A DNA stretch of 64,000 nucleotides from Paenibacillus periandrae (GCF_022458865.1 NZ_JAJNMU010000007.1:186001-250000), one strand, 5' to 3'. Positions 1 to 8,565 are shown, counted from the first letter of the stretch. Notes: generated by a model not told the origin, from the letters alone. Program-made: numbers and translations.

Positions 1-583
1 CGTGCTCAGCCCCGATAATTTCCGTAGTTTCTCCAATTACGACACCCCCGCCAACCTGGATCAGAGAATCCGCTGCTGCACCTAATGCAGGATTGGAAGC
101 AAGACCCGAGGTTGCGTCAGAACCGCCGCATTTGACGCCAATGATCAGCTCGCTGAAAGGAATCGGTTCCGACACCATCGCATCCAGCTGCTGCTTCATC
201 TTCTTCGCCAGCTCAACACCGTGCTGAATCGCTTTAACAGAACCGCCGACAGACTGAATATCAAATACCTCAACCAGCTTACCCGTCGCACGAATTGAAT
301 CTGCCAGCTGCGTAGGATCGATCACCTCACAGCCCAAGCTGATGATGATGACGCCGCCAACATTCGGATTTTTGCCTGTACCTGCCAGCATATCGAAAGT
401 CCGGTCCTTATCCGCACCGATCTGGCTGCAGCCATGCTGATGCGGAATCGCTATCGTTTCCGGTACCATTTGCATAATACGGCTGCACACCTGATTGGCA
501 CAAATCACAGTGGGAATGATTAATAAATGATTGCGGATACCTACGGTTCCGTCCGGTCTTCTATAGCCCATCATATGCTCCAT
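1..583 (-). CDS. UxaA-family dehydratase, large (C-terminal domain) subunit, 3' end off the window
   Basis: Partial gene; about 194 codons are visible before the left edge. The ATG at 581-583 follows a strong AAAGGAGGA site with 7 nt spacing. The translation starts MEHMMGYRRPDGTVGIRNH, the typical opening of the catalytic domain of altronate/galactarate dehydratase-type enzymes, followed by a Cys-containing stretch (IPHQHGCSQ), a GGVIIISLGCE strand and a VKCGGSDATSG motif. The family dehydrates sugar acids to 2-keto-3-deoxy acids, or in the SuyB branch removes sulfite from sulfolactate. It follows the SAF-domain gene at 634-954 by 50 bp, so the two are the halves of one enzyme encoded separately. 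The next genes upstream (FAH hydrolase, SDR) favour a sugar-acid dehydratase; SuyB is the main alternative. Confidence 0.85.
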   Translation of the reverse strand, partial: MEHMMGYRRPDGTVGIRNHLLIIPTVICANQVCSRIMQMVPETIAIPHQHGCSQIGADKDRTFDMLAGTGKNPNVGGVIIISLGCEVIDPTQLADSIRATGKLVEVFDIQSVGGSVKAIQHGVELAKKMKQQLDAMVSEPIPFSELIIGVKCGGSDATSGLASNPALGAAADSLIQVGGGVVIGETTEIIGAEH

Positions 584-633
584 TACAAATTCCTCCTTTG
601 AGTCTGCCAAGCAGAAGCTCACCTGCTATATTA

Positions 634-954
634 TTAAGCCTTAGGCGCTTGATCGCCGCGTCCACGAATACCTTCCACATTATGGACATGAACGTGCTCG
701 CCCGCACGAATAGCGGTCGTCGTTCTGCCGATCACTTCGCCGTATTTACGAATGTCGGTACCTTCGGCAATGTCCAAGATCGCCAGCTTATGACCGAATT
801 GAATCGCATCCACCAGCACAAGCTCATGAACCGCATCCTGTACACGATAAGCAACCTTGCTCCCCTGCTCCAAATCCTTGATCGCTGTAGCAACATGATC
901 CCTTGGATCCATGACCAGTGCGTCTGCCCCTGCTTCAATTTGATGTCCTGCCAT
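634..954 (-). CDS. UxaA-family dehydratase, small SAF-domain subunit
   Basis: A 106-residue protein that is a SAF domain alone, as in the N-terminal part of UxaA/GarD or the separate SuyA subunit. Visible family features are DHVATAIKDLEQGSKV near residues 19-34 and the C-terminal HVHNVEG motif. The start ATG has an AGGAGG box about 12 nt upstream. It partners the large subunit encoded just downstream. In fused homologues this domain precedes the catalytic domain in the same order. Substrate is not readable from the sequence; a hexonate or 6-deoxyhexonate is inferred from the neighbouring SDR and FAH genes. Confidence 0.85.
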   Translation of the reverse strand: MAGHQIEAGADALVMDPRDHVATAIKDLEQGSKVAYRVQDAVHELVLVDAIQFGHKLAILDIAEGTDIRKYGEVIGRTTTAIRAGEHVHVHNVEGIRGRGDQAPKA

Positions 955-975
955 TGTAATTGATAACCTCCTGAT

Positions 976-1010
976 AGCTTCCTTAAGAAGCTGGGATCGT
1001 AAGCATGAAC
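976..1010. repeat. Single copy of a dispersed palindromic repeat
   Basis: An imperfect palindrome AGCTTCCTTAAGAAGCT (976-992) is followed by ATCGTAAGCAT. The same arrangement (AGCTTCC core palindrome, then CATCGTAAGC) occurs in four tandem copies at 39976-40107. It lies between the FAH and SAF genes. Sequence identity is seen directly; function (RNA processing, termination, or a mobile palindrome) is unknown. Confidence 0.6.
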
Positions 1011-1067
1011 CGGAATTTTTCGTAAAAAACAGACTACGTAAGCATCCCGTCTACCCGTATTGTGACA

Positions 1068-1988
1068 TTACCGTTGTTCGGCTACCATCCGGTTCGTTAA
1101 TGTACCCAGTTTTTCCACTTCAATTGTCACGACATCGCCGTCTTTCAAATAAACCTGTTTGTCCTCAGGCAAGCCCAATACGACACCCTCAGGAGTTCCA
1201 GTCAAAATAATATCTCCCGGTACCAGCGTCATATGCTGAGAAATATAGCTGACGATTTCATCACAATGGAAGATCATATCCGACGTATTGGAGTTTTGGC
1301 GCTGCTCACCGTTAACAAGTGTACGAATGCCCAGATTGTTAGGGTCGCCAACCTCATCAGCTGTCACCAGGTAAGGCCCGAGCGGACTAAAACCATCCAG
1401 GCTTTTGCCAAGCAGCCATTGCTGAGTACGCAGCTGCAAATCACGAGCGGACAGATCATTCACGTTGCAGTAACCGAACACATGGCTTAGTGCATCTTCC
1501 TTGGTTACATACTTGGCTTTGGTTCCGATGACAATAACCAATTCACACTCATAGTCCACCTTGCTAGTCACTCTTTCCGCAAGTGATACATCAGCACCAT
1601 GGCCCGTTAGCGTATTATTGAATTTGTTAAAAAGAATTGGATATTGCGGAATCGGCGCATTGGTTTCTTCGGCATGCTTCCGATAGTTCAAGCCTACGCA
1701 GATGATTTTATTCGGATGGGTCACACACGGTCCCAATGTCAGCTCAGACTCAACCAGCACATGAGCGCTTGGACCACGATCAGCAGCTGATAGTACTTGA
1801 TCCACATAGGCAGCAAGAGCTGCTAGTGCATCTGCACCACCATCAATTACTTCATGTACCGTTTGCGGGACGACTTGACCTTCCAGTGCCGGAATCTCCT
1901 CAAGGGCAGATGTAATATGTACGATCCCTTGTTCAGTCTTTACACCCAGCTTTTGTTGACCCTCTTCAATAAAAGTAAGCAGTTTCAT
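1068..1988 (-). CDS. Fumarylacetoacetate hydrolase-family protein (probable 2,4-diketo-3-deoxy sugar-acid hydrolase)
   Basis: 306 residues starting at MKLLTF; the ATG three codons upstream would sit directly on the GGAGG box, whereas 1988 has 10 nt spacing. The FAH fold is clear: ICVGLNYRKHAEE, the metal ligands in VDYECELVIVIG, NDLSARDLQ, the KSLDGFSPLGP loop and TGTPEGV near the C-terminus. The family cleaves or hydrates 2-keto and 2,4-diketo acids using Mg2+. Between a 3-deoxy-sugar-acid type SDR and a UxaA dehydratase, the best inference is hydrolysis of a 2,4-diketo-3-deoxy acid to pyruvate and a hydroxy acid, as in non-phosphorylative L-fuconate or L-rhamnonate pathways. Ureidoglycolate lyase annotation is common for this family and less likely here. 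Confidence 0.85.
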   Translation of the reverse strand: MKLLTFIEEGQQKLGVKTEQGIVHITSALEEIPALEGQVVPQTVHEVIDGGADALAALAAYVDQVLSAADRGPSAHVLVESELTLGPCVTHPNKIICVGLNYRKHAEETNAPIPQYPILFNKFNNTLTGHGADVSLAERVTSKVDYECELVIVIGTKAKYVTKEDALSHVFGYCNVNDLSARDLQLRTQQWLLGKSLDGFSPLGPYLVTADEVGDPNNLGIRTLVNGEQRQNSNTSDMIFHCDEIVSYISQHMTLVPGDIILTGTPEGVVLGLPEDKQVYLKDGDVVTIEVEKLGTLTNRMVAEQR

Positions 1989-2036
1989 AAGTTTCATTCC
2001 TCCATCATATATTGTTAGATTTAGCCGTATTAAAGC

Positions 2037-2810
2037 TTAAGCATTTTTACCAAAAACAACGCCGCCATCAATATACAGCGGGGAGCCCATCATAAAGCGG
2101 GAGTCATCCGAAGCCAGGAACAATGCTGCCTTGGCCACATCCTCAGGTCTGCCCAAGTCACCGCTAAGCTGGCGTTTCTTGAGAGAATTGATCGCTTCCT
2201 CCGGGTCGTCATAGGAAGTACGCAAATAATTTTCCACAAAAGGTGTCAGAATCGTGCCCGGGAGCAGTGCATTAACGCGAATCTGGTAGGGTGCGTAATC
2301 AACCTGCATCGATTTGGTGAGCGACAATACAGCGCCTTTGGTTGCTGAATAGGATGCGCGACGGCCCAGGCCGATTTCGGCTATGCAGGAGGACATATTA
2401 ATGATTGAGCCTTCACGGCGATCCATCATATACGGCAGCACATATTTACACGGCAAAAACACACCGCGAATGTTGATCCTGATAACACGATCCCAATCCT
2501 CCGGTTCTACCTCATGAATGGCCCCGATACCGCTTACCCCTGCATTATTAAACAAGACATCAATACGACCGTAGGTGTCGATAGCCTGATCCACCATCGC
2601 TTTTACCGATTCTGGAACCGTGGTGTCTGCCTGGATAAAAAGTGCCTTGCCTCCAGCCTGATGAATTTCTTCCACGGTTTCAAGACCGCCTTTTTCAACC
2701 AGGTCATTCACAATGACTGTAGCGCCTTCTTTGGCGAACAGCAGCGCCGAGCTTTTGCCGATACCTGATCCAGCACCCGTAATCAAAACGATTTTATTGT
2801 CTAATCTCAC
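2037..2810 (-). CDS. SDR-family NAD(P)-dependent dehydrogenase (2-keto-3-deoxy sugar-acid dehydrogenase-like)
   Basis: 257 residues with a complete classical SDR set: TGAGSGIGKSS near residues 11-21 for cofactor binding, NNAGVSG near 88-94, the catalytic Ser in INMSSCIAE and YSATKGA with Tyr and Lys. The start is GTG, with AAAGGA about 10 nt upstream; an overlapping ATG four bases earlier is out of frame. It lies 48 bp before the FAH gene in the same operon. It probably oxidises the C4 hydroxyl of a 2-keto-3-deoxy acid so that FAH can cleave the product. Specificity is inferred from context. Confidence 0.85.
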   Translation of the reverse strand: MRLDNKIVLITGAGSGIGKSSALLFAKEGATVIVNDLVEKGGLETVEEIHQAGGKALFIQADTTVPESVKAMVDQAIDTYGRIDVLFNNAGVSGIGAIHEVEPEDWDRVIRINIRGVFLPCKYVLPYMMDRREGSIINMSSCIAEIGLGRRASYSATKGAVLSLTKSMQVDYAPYQIRVNALLPGTILTPFVENYLRTSYDDPEEAINSLKKRQLSGDLGRPEDVAKAALFLASDDSRFMMGSPLYIDGGVVFGKNA

Positions 2811-2852
2811 TCATTATCATTCCTTTCGATGGATATTGAATTTCCATGAATA

Positions 2853-3608
2853 TTAAACAGAACTATGTGAAAGCCTCGCAGCCAAGGCACAAATTTCACG
2901 CTGCGCCAGCTCCCGCTTTTGCTCCCATTCATGCTGAAACATCGAGCAGCTGATCGCCGCTATGACCTGCCCCTGCGTATCTCTAACCGGTGCCGCCACA
3001 CAGCAAAAACCCATTACTGCTTCCTGCAGATCAAATGCAACACCATGCTCACGGGAAAGCTCCAGCTGCGTAATCAAGTCACTGCGATTTTTAAGCGTGT
3101 GTGGTGTCGGGCAAGGCTGCAGCGACTCATCCGGGAACAGACTTTCAATGACCGTCGTCTCCAGATCAGCCAGCAGGGCTTTGCCAAGTGCCGTCACATG
3201 AGCAGGCAGCTTCATACCAGGCTCGGAAGCTAATCGAACCGGGGAAGGCATTTCCTCCTTGGCCAGATACAGCACCTCATGCCCTTCCAGTCTGGCTAGT
3301 TGAATCGTTTCCTGAATCGTATGCTTCGTGATCGACGCTTCCTTACGAAACCGTTCTATTAAACTGAATTGCTTGAAAAAAGCGTTTCCGATAAACCCGA
3401 GCTTGGACCCCAGAGAATAAGTTCCCTCTGCATCCCGAACTACCCATTCCAACTGCTCCATCGTATTTAGTAACGAAAACATCGAGCTTTTGTTAATGCC
3501 AAGCTGCTTCGAGAGATCAATCAGCTTCAGCTTGGAGGGCTGCCCGGAAATGGCCAGCAGGATATCATTAGCTTTGTCCAAAGCCGGTACCCAATACTTT
3601 TTGTCCAT
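2853..3608 (-). CDS. IclR-family transcriptional regulator
   Basis: 251 residues from MDKKYWVPALDKANDILL. This ATG has GGGAGGG 5-6 nt upstream, while the open frame extends 27 codons further without a ribosome site. The N-terminal winged HTH (residues about 8-70, LKLIDLSKQLGINKSSMFSL) is followed by the IclR effector domain, with the conserved ALGKALLA segment near 150 and a FCCVAAPVRD segment near 215. IclR proteins bind small carboxylates and repress or activate adjacent catabolic operons. It is the first gene of the SDR-FAH-UxaA operon and probably controls it. Confidence 0.9.
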   Translation of the reverse strand: MDKKYWVPALDKANDILLAISGQPSKLKLIDLSKQLGINKSSMFSLLNTMEQLEWVVRDAEGTYSLGSKLGFIGNAFFKQFSLIERFRKEASITKHTIQETIQLARLEGHEVLYLAKEEMPSPVRLASEPGMKLPAHVTALGKALLADLETTVIESLFPDESLQPCPTPHTLKNRSDLITQLELSREHGVAFDLQEAVMGFCCVAAPVRDTQGQVIAAISCSMFQHEWEQKRELAQREICALAARLSHSSV

Positions 3609-3635
3609 ATTCCCTCCCAAGATGAATAACGAATG

Positions 3636-3669
3636 TGGTTTTGTATAATAAACCATAGTTTTGTATAAT
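3636..3669. promoter_or_regulatory. Probable operator of the IclR operon
   Basis: Upstream of the IclR start are an inverted repeat TGGTTT (3636-3641)/AAACCA (3650-3655) with an 8-bp spacer and a direct repeat GTTTTGTATAAT at 3638-3649 and 3658-3669, exactly 20 bp apart. This phase (two helical turns) fits cooperative binding by an IclR dimer or tetramer. The repeats are seen; their function is inferred. Confidence 0.45.
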
Positions 3670-3750
3670 CTACATTTTAATCCTAACACCAGCCATTTCG
3701 TCTGTCAATGGATTATTGCCCAAACATTTTTCTTCCTTCCATTCATACGG

Positions 3751-3785
3751 AAAAGAAAAAGACCGCCCTCTAATAGAGGACGATC
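3751..3785 (-). terminator. Intrinsic terminator of the signalling operon
   Basis: On the minus strand an 11-bp stem (3775-3785 with 3761-3771, two G-U pairs, ATT loop) is followed by TTTTTCTTTT. It sits 37 bp past the stop codon of the phosphatase gene. Confidence 0.85.
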
Positions 3786-3821
3786 CCGAATCAGTAGATT
3801 GTATGAATTGAAAGCTTTTTT

Positions 3822-5636
3822 TCAGGAAATTTTGAAGCCTAATATCGTAATATCATCCCGCTGCGGCTCATCGCCCATATAATCCATCAGACGGCTGCGG
3901 AACAAAGCTTCCTGCTCGCCCAATGGTTTACCATGGAATTGCTCGATCATTTCCATCAGCTTTTGCTTGCCGAACGATACATTCTTGACGCCGCCGTTCT
4001 GATCCAGATAACCATCTGTAGTCATATAAAAGGAAGCACCTGTGCTTACCGTAAGTTCGGCATTCGCGAAGTTGAATTGGTTATTCGTTCTGACGGAGCC
4101 TATGCTTTTGCGATCACCCTTGATCACCGTCAATTCCTGATCGTTCTTCATATACAGGGAGGTTTTGGCGCCGGCAAATGTTAGATGATCCCCTTTGACG
4201 AAACAAAGCCCAATATCAAGACCATCATCCGACATCAAATCTCCATGCTCACGGTGCAGCGTTTCTTTAATCAATCGGTTCATAGATTGCAAAATAGATG
4301 CCGGGTCCATAGACTCTGCCGTCTCAGCAATACGATTAAGGATGGAGATGGAAATCATCGTCATCAAGGCGCCTGGAACACCATGACCCGTGCAATCACC
4401 AATTGCCAGTAAGTAGCCGTCATTGGTCTGCTTCATCCAATAAAAATCACCGCCTACAACGTCACGGGGCTCCCACAATACAAAATGATCCTGCAGCACA
4501 CCCTCGATTTCCTCACGTGAAGGCAGTATGGAATCCTGAATTCGCTTGGCATAATCAATACTGTCAGTAAGCTTCTGCTTCTGCTCGGATATCTGCTTCG
4601 TGCGCTCCTGAACTGCCTGCTCCAGCTTGCGATTAAGCTCCAGAGCCCTCTTGTAGGGGTTGGCCAGGTTGCGTGTAACGAAATAAAACATGAAGATCAT
4701 AGCCAGGATGCACAGCAGTGACGCAATACCTGTATTAATTTTGATCGTATCAAGAAACGAAACCGAATCACTCCGTCGCATTTGAAACAGCAGCTTCCAA
4801 TCTGTCGATTTGAGTGGAAAGCTGATCAAATCCATCTTCTGTCCTTCATTATCCATATAATCAAGGACTACGGGTTGCTGACCATTGGAGTCAGCTTGAT
4901 TTAATTGTCCGAGCATTTGTTGAGCGAGCTGTTCAGGAACAAGAGTGGACACCATTGTCCCCACTTTGCTGATATCATCTGACAAGTAAATTTTGCCGCT
5001 GTTGTCGATCAGCCACATATTACTTTTGGCACCGTACTTGTAGTCGGCAAAATTGGTTGCCAGCTCCTTCAGGCTTAATCCAATACCTGCTACTCCAACG
5101 GGCGCATCTGCTTTACCCACAAGTACATTCACAAACACAAAGGTATCCTGCCGCACTTCGTTATAATCCAAATTAAGTGTAACCTGCTGTTTGGAGGCGA
5201 CTGTTTTATAAAACCATTGGTCAGCGGCATTGCCTTCTGACAACACCTTACTCGCCTGTCCATTTTCTATCCAATAGTTACCCGTTTTCTTACTTGCTAT
5301 AAAACCGTTGCTGTAGTCAAAACCGGTAGCCAGGTTGTTAAGCTTTTCAATAACATGACCTCGCAGCTTCTCGTCCTTCTCACCATCAGCCAGCCAATTG
5401 ATCAGCTCAGGGTCCTTAGCCAACATGAGCGATGACTCTTTAGCTCGTTGAAGGCGGCCATCGACCTTGGAAGCGACCGACTCGGCAATCCGCACCAAAT
5501 CCTTGCTTTTCAGCTTGTTGACCACTTCTTTTTCTGCAATAATGTATACGCTTGTGCCAGCAATTACAATAGAAAGCACAATAATGATGCTCGCGATTAG
5601 GATAACTTTCATCAGGTTTTGATCTTTTGCGCTCAT
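3822..5636 (-). CDS. SiaA-like membrane PP2C (SpoIIE-type) phosphatase
   Basis: 604 residues starting at MSAKDQ; this ATG lies 2 bp after the stop of the kinase gene, with GGGAGA about 8 nt upstream. Transmembrane helices at about 8-33 and 301-322 flank a large extracytoplasmic sensor region, probably Cache. A coiled coil (about 330-370, LEQAVQERTKQISEQKQKL) leads into a SpoIIE-type PP2C domain with VGGDFYW near 395 and IGDCTGHGVPGALM near 412, which carry the metal-binding Asp residues. In Pseudomonas SiaA dephosphorylates SiaC in response to an external signal. The SiaB- and SiaC-like genes in the same operon make the same role likely here. Confidence 0.85.
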   Translation of the reverse strand: MSAKDQNLMKVILIASIIIVLSIVIAGTSVYIIAEKEVVNKLKSKDLVRIAESVASKVDGRLQRAKESSLMLAKDPELINWLADGEKDEKLRGHVIEKLNNLATGFDYSNGFIASKKTGNYWIENGQASKVLSEGNAADQWFYKTVASKQQVTLNLDYNEVRQDTFVFVNVLVGKADAPVGVAGIGLSLKELATNFADYKYGAKSNMWLIDNSGKIYLSDDISKVGTMVSTLVPEQLAQQMLGQLNQADSNGQQPVVLDYMDNEGQKMDLISFPLKSTDWKLLFQMRRSDSVSFLDTIKINTGIASLLCILAMIFMFYFVTRNLANPYKRALELNRKLEQAVQERTKQISEQKQKLTDSIDYAKRIQDSILPSREEIEGVLQDHFVLWEPRDVVGGDFYWMKQTNDGYLLAIGDCTGHGVPGALMTMISISILNRIAETAESMDPASILQSMNRLIKETLHREHGDLMSDDGLDIGLCFVKGDHLTFAGAKTSLYMKNDQELTVIKGDRKSIGSVRTNNQFNFANAELTVSTGASFYMTTDGYLDQNGGVKNVSFGKQKLMEMIEQFHGKPLGEQEALFRSRLMDYMGDEPQRDDITILGFKIS

Positions 5637-5638
5637 GA

Positions 5639-6631
5639 TTATATCTCCCAAGCCTGATTCAGAATAATCGTTCCCGGTAATGTAAAATAAAACGTGCAGC
5701 CGTGATTTTTCACACTGTTAACGCCGATCTGCCCTTTATGCTGTTGAACGATTTCCTTGGCAATGGCCAGTCCAAGCCCGGTTCCCGGAGTCGTGCTCGA
5801 TTTGGCTTTAATAGCACGATAAAAACGATCAAAAACGTACGGCAGTGCCTCCTCATCAATTCCCTCTCCTGAATCGCTTACCTTGAAGGTAACCTGACAG
5901 GGAAGTCCATTGGCTAGCACCTCATGCTCCTCAATATGAACCTCTCCGTGGATTTTGATCATCCCTCCGGGGGCCGTATAACGAAACGCATTATTTACAA
6001 AGTTATTCATAACCTGCTCAAATCGTTTCAAATCTATCGAAATCGAGACATATCCAGCCTGCGGGATATTTTCTTGAAAATCCTCGACACTAAACTGATA
6101 GCCGCGGTCCGCCGCTTCAAGCTCAAATCTCCCCCGTAGCAAATCCAGCACCTGGTCCAGCGGGTATTCGGAAAATTGGAAAATAGCTTTGCTTGCTTCA
6201 AGCTTGGACAGCTCAAACAAGTCATCAACCAGGTCATTTACGAGCAGCACCTTGTTATAAATCATCCGTAAATGCGGCTCACCGGGTTCAATCACGCCAT
6301 CCAGCATCGCTTTGACATAACCTTGAACAGAGGTCATCGGTGTACCGAGCTCATGTGAAATATCACTCATCAGCTTACGACGCGATTTTTCCAGATGCTG
6401 CAGATCATGATTCATTTGGCGCATTTCATCCTCGTGCTGCTTGATGTTTTTACCCTGGATGTCGCTGATTTTGAATATTTTGGTCGTCAGCTTGATGAGG
6501 CGCTCATAATCATTCACCAGCTTGGTGAATTCAGGCAGCAGCTCGTTGCCTGCGTAGGCTGCATCCTCCATAACTTGACGGGACGACTCCAATATTTGCC
6601 ATTCATTTCCAAACAGATTTTCTTGATCCAT
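5639..6631 (-). CDS. Cytoplasmic sensor histidine kinase
   Basis: About 330 residues from MDQENLFG; a TTG four codons upstream overlaps the SiaC-like stop codon and is an alternative start. No membrane segment is visible. A coiled-coil N-terminus precedes the H-box SDISHELGTPMTS (His near residue 100), followed by the ATPase motifs: N-box NNFVNNAFRYTAPGG, DSGEGIDEE, FDRFYR and GTGLGLAIAKEI. It lies between the SiaC-like and SiaA-like genes, which is unusual because siaABCD in Pseudomonas has no histidine kinase. Its likely partner is the response regulator at 7614-8336. Confidence 0.88.
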   Translation of the reverse strand: MDQENLFGNEWQILESSRQVMEDAAYAGNELLPEFTKLVNDYERLIKLTTKIFKISDIQGKNIKQHEDEMRQMNHDLQHLEKSRRKLMSDISHELGTPMTSVQGYVKAMLDGVIEPGEPHLRMIYNKVLLVNDLVDDLFELSKLEASKAIFQFSEYPLDQVLDLLRGRFELEAADRGYQFSVEDFQENIPQAGYVSISIDLKRFEQVMNNFVNNAFRYTAPGGMIKIHGEVHIEEHEVLANGLPCQVTFKVSDSGEGIDEEALPYVFDRFYRAIKAKSSTTPGTGLGLAIAKEIVQQHKGQIGVNSVKNHGCTFYFTLPGTIILNQAWEI

Positions 6632-6639
6632 TGCCGGAT

Positions 6640-7029
6640 TCAAACCTCTTTCTGTGCAATGATTTGAAATGGCAGCTCCAGATCTTCCTTAAATTCCTCC
6701 GCACATTCGATTTCACTTTCATTATCCTCACTGCAAAACCAGTTCAAATTCAAAGCCTTGCCTTCATGAAACGCTTTATTGAACTTTTCTAACAGCATCA
6801 TGATACACTTCGAGCTGCTTGTATTGATGTAAGGCAGGCAAAATTCGATCTCAACCTTTTCGCCACCGAGAGTTAGTAAATATTGTTCAACCCATTGTAG
6901 AATAGGCTCGTAAAATTTAAACGAATTTTCAGGATAGGATTGTCCGCGAACAGATAGCTTATGATTGGTCGGATTGAAAAAAATCTCCGGTGTGCTTCTT
7001 GTAGCTTCAATACGCAATACGTCTAACAT
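6640..7029 (-). CDS. siaC: SiaC-like regulatory phosphoprotein (DUF1987)
   Basis: 129 residues. The fold-defining segments of DUF1987 are present: TRSTPEIFFNPTNHKLSVRGQSYPEN at the N-terminus, with the conserved Thr/Ser residues where SiaC is phosphorylated, and FCLPYINTSSSKCIMMLL in the middle. In Pseudomonas SiaC is phosphorylated by SiaB, dephosphorylated by SiaA, and in its unphosphorylated form activates the diguanylate cyclase SiaD. No siaD follows here. Its stop overlaps the possible TTG start of the kinase gene, showing tight coupling. Confidence 0.85.
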   Translation of the reverse strand: MLDVLRIEATRSTPEIFFNPTNHKLSVRGQSYPENSFKFYEPILQWVEQYLLTLGGEKVEIEFCLPYINTSSSKCIMMLLEKFNKAFHEGKALNLNWFCSEDNESEIECAEEFKEDLELPFQIIAQKEV

Positions 7030-7044
7030 CTATTCACCTACTTT

Positions 7045-7593
7045 CTATACAGTTGCTTTTAATGTAAAAAAGGAAAATTGCGAGTCGAGTTCGGTGATCG
7101 TATATTCCAATGGCTGCTTAACCTTTCTGGCAATATCGATTAAACCTAATCCAGCTCCCGGACCTTCCAGCGATGAAATATCCTGCTTGCGTTTCATCTT
7201 GTACATCTTTTTTAATTCTTCCTTATCGAGCAGGTTAATCTCGTCTAATGCCTTGATCAGCTTCGCAGTATCACAATTTTGAATCTGATTGCCGGAGCAA
7301 ACATAATTGCCAGTCTCGGTTTTGCCTATGGTTACAATACAAGATTCCGAGATACGTTCACCAAAATCAGAATCCTGCATCAACGAACAATAATTTTTTA
7401 TATTTTGTGTCTGCTCAATAAAAATCGAGAACAAGTCGAAAATCGCATTTTGCGGGCGTTTCTCAGTCTCCAAGTATTTCTTAACCGCCTCACCAAGCTC
7501 TTCTATTATGCTTTGAGTGAATTTACCTGAAAAGGTGATTAATAGACTATTCTCGCGCAATAAGGTTTGCAGCTCCAATAATTTATGGTTCAT
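7045..7593 (-). CDS. siaB: SiaB-family protein kinase (DUF6272)
   Basis: 182 residues. It has a GHKL-like layout: helix-rich N-terminus (LLITFSGKFTQSIIEELGEAV) and a C-terminal nucleotide-binding loop SLEGPGAGLGLIDIARK near 140-156, as in SiaB, an anti-sigma-factor-like kinase that phosphorylates SiaC. It directly precedes the SiaC-like gene (15 bp). The operon order on the minus strand is response regulator, SiaB, SiaC, histidine kinase, SiaA. Confidence 0.85.
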   Translation of the reverse strand: MNHKLLELQTLLRENSLLITFSGKFTQSIIEELGEAVKKYLETEKRPQNAIFDLFSIFIEQTQNIKNYCSLMQDSDFGERISESCIVTIGKTETGNYVCSGNQIQNCDTAKLIKALDEINLLDKEELKKMYKMKRKQDISSLEGPGAGLGLIDIARKVKQPLEYTITELDSQFSFFTLKATV

Positions 7594-7613
7594 GGTTTGT
7601 CTACACCTCTATT

Positions 7614-8336
7614 TTAAGATTTGGGCAGATATGAATTAAATTTATAACCGATCCCCCTAATGTTATGAATATACTTGAACTGAGCAACAGGAGTTTCCAG
7701 TTTTTTGCGCAGACTGCTAATATGAACCATCACGGTACGAGTATCGGATATGCTCTCTGCTCCCCAAATATTTTGATAAAGCTCATCCAATGAAAATACT
7801 TGATCCGGCTGTCGCGCCAAAAATATAAGCAGCTGCACTTCCTTCGCAGAAAGTGGAACATGAATACCATTAACATGCACCTGGAAATTAACCAGATCCA
7901 CAGTCAATCCATCAAAAGAAAGAATTCTCTGCTCGTCCTTCTTAACCGGAGTCGTCCCCCTGCGAAAAATCGGTGCTCTCCTAAGATTGGCCTGTACCCT
8001 CGCTACCATGACCTCGGGGTCGAATGGCTTTGTAATGTAGTCATCAGCACCCAGCTTCAAGCCCTCCACAATATCGTCGGAATCCTTATTACAGCTAATG
8101 AATACAATTGGAACGTTGGAAACCTCGCGGATTTCCTTGCACACGGTAAACCCATTCATACCATCCAAATTAATATCCAGCAGAATCAATGCGGGTGTGC
8201 TGTGCTCAAATTGATCGAGGGCTTCTTCTCCCGCCTCGGCAATAACCACGTTGAATCCTTGCTTACGAAGGTAGAGCTCAATCAAGCTGCTGATTTCCCG
8301 ATCATCCTCTACTAGCAATATTAATTCACCTGACAT
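7614..8336 (-). CDS. OmpR/PhoB-family response regulator
   Basis: 240 residues from MSGELILL, chosen because AAGGGGTGA lies 6 nt upstream; the frame extends 11 codons further without a site. The receiver has the acidic pair EDD at 10-12, phospho-acceptor Asp54 (LLDINLDGMNG) and Lys in DYITKPFDPE. The C-terminal winged helix ends IHNIRGIGYKFN. It is the first gene of the operon with SiaB, SiaC, a histidine kinase and SiaA, so it may control this operon or report its state. Confidence 0.9.
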   Translation of the reverse strand: MSGELILLVEDDREISSLIELYLRKQGFNVVIAEAGEEALDQFEHSTPALILLDINLDGMNGFTVCKEIREVSNVPIVFISCNKDSDDIVEGLKLGADDYITKPFDPEVMVARVQANLRRAPIFRRGTTPVKKDEQRILSFDGLTVDLVNFQVHVNGIHVPLSAKEVQLLIFLARQPDQVFSLDELYQNIWGAESISDTRTVMVHISSLRKKLETPVAQFKYIHNIRGIGYKFNSYLPKS

Positions 8337-8512
8337 GATTTCACCCCTTATGTAGACACATTTTGTCATTTACTCATACACCTGCAAGATGTAAGCATTT
8401 CGCATAAAAAATCATTACTTCTATTATACTTCTACAAGCATATCATTTGAACTACTATTTTAAGAAAAATGTAAGGATTTGGCGAATATGAATAACCTGT
8501 GAAGCATTTATA

Positions 8513-8565
8513 CGAAAAAAAAGAGCGACAAGCACCATCGGTTTCGACACAAACCGACACTGCTT
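8513..8565 (-). terminator. Intrinsic terminator after lutC
   Basis: Stem AAGCA/TGCTT (8530-8534 with 8561-8565) encloses TCGGTTT/AAACCGA (8538-8544 with 8551-8557). On the minus strand it is followed by a short GTCGCTC and an eight-T run. The rest of the 8337-8611 gap shows no gene; it should hold the promoter of the signalling operon. Confidence 0.8.

Noticed and set aside
7270..7530. Plus-strand membrane-like small ORF opposite siaB
   Set aside because: No ribosome site; antisense shadow of the SiaB-like gene.
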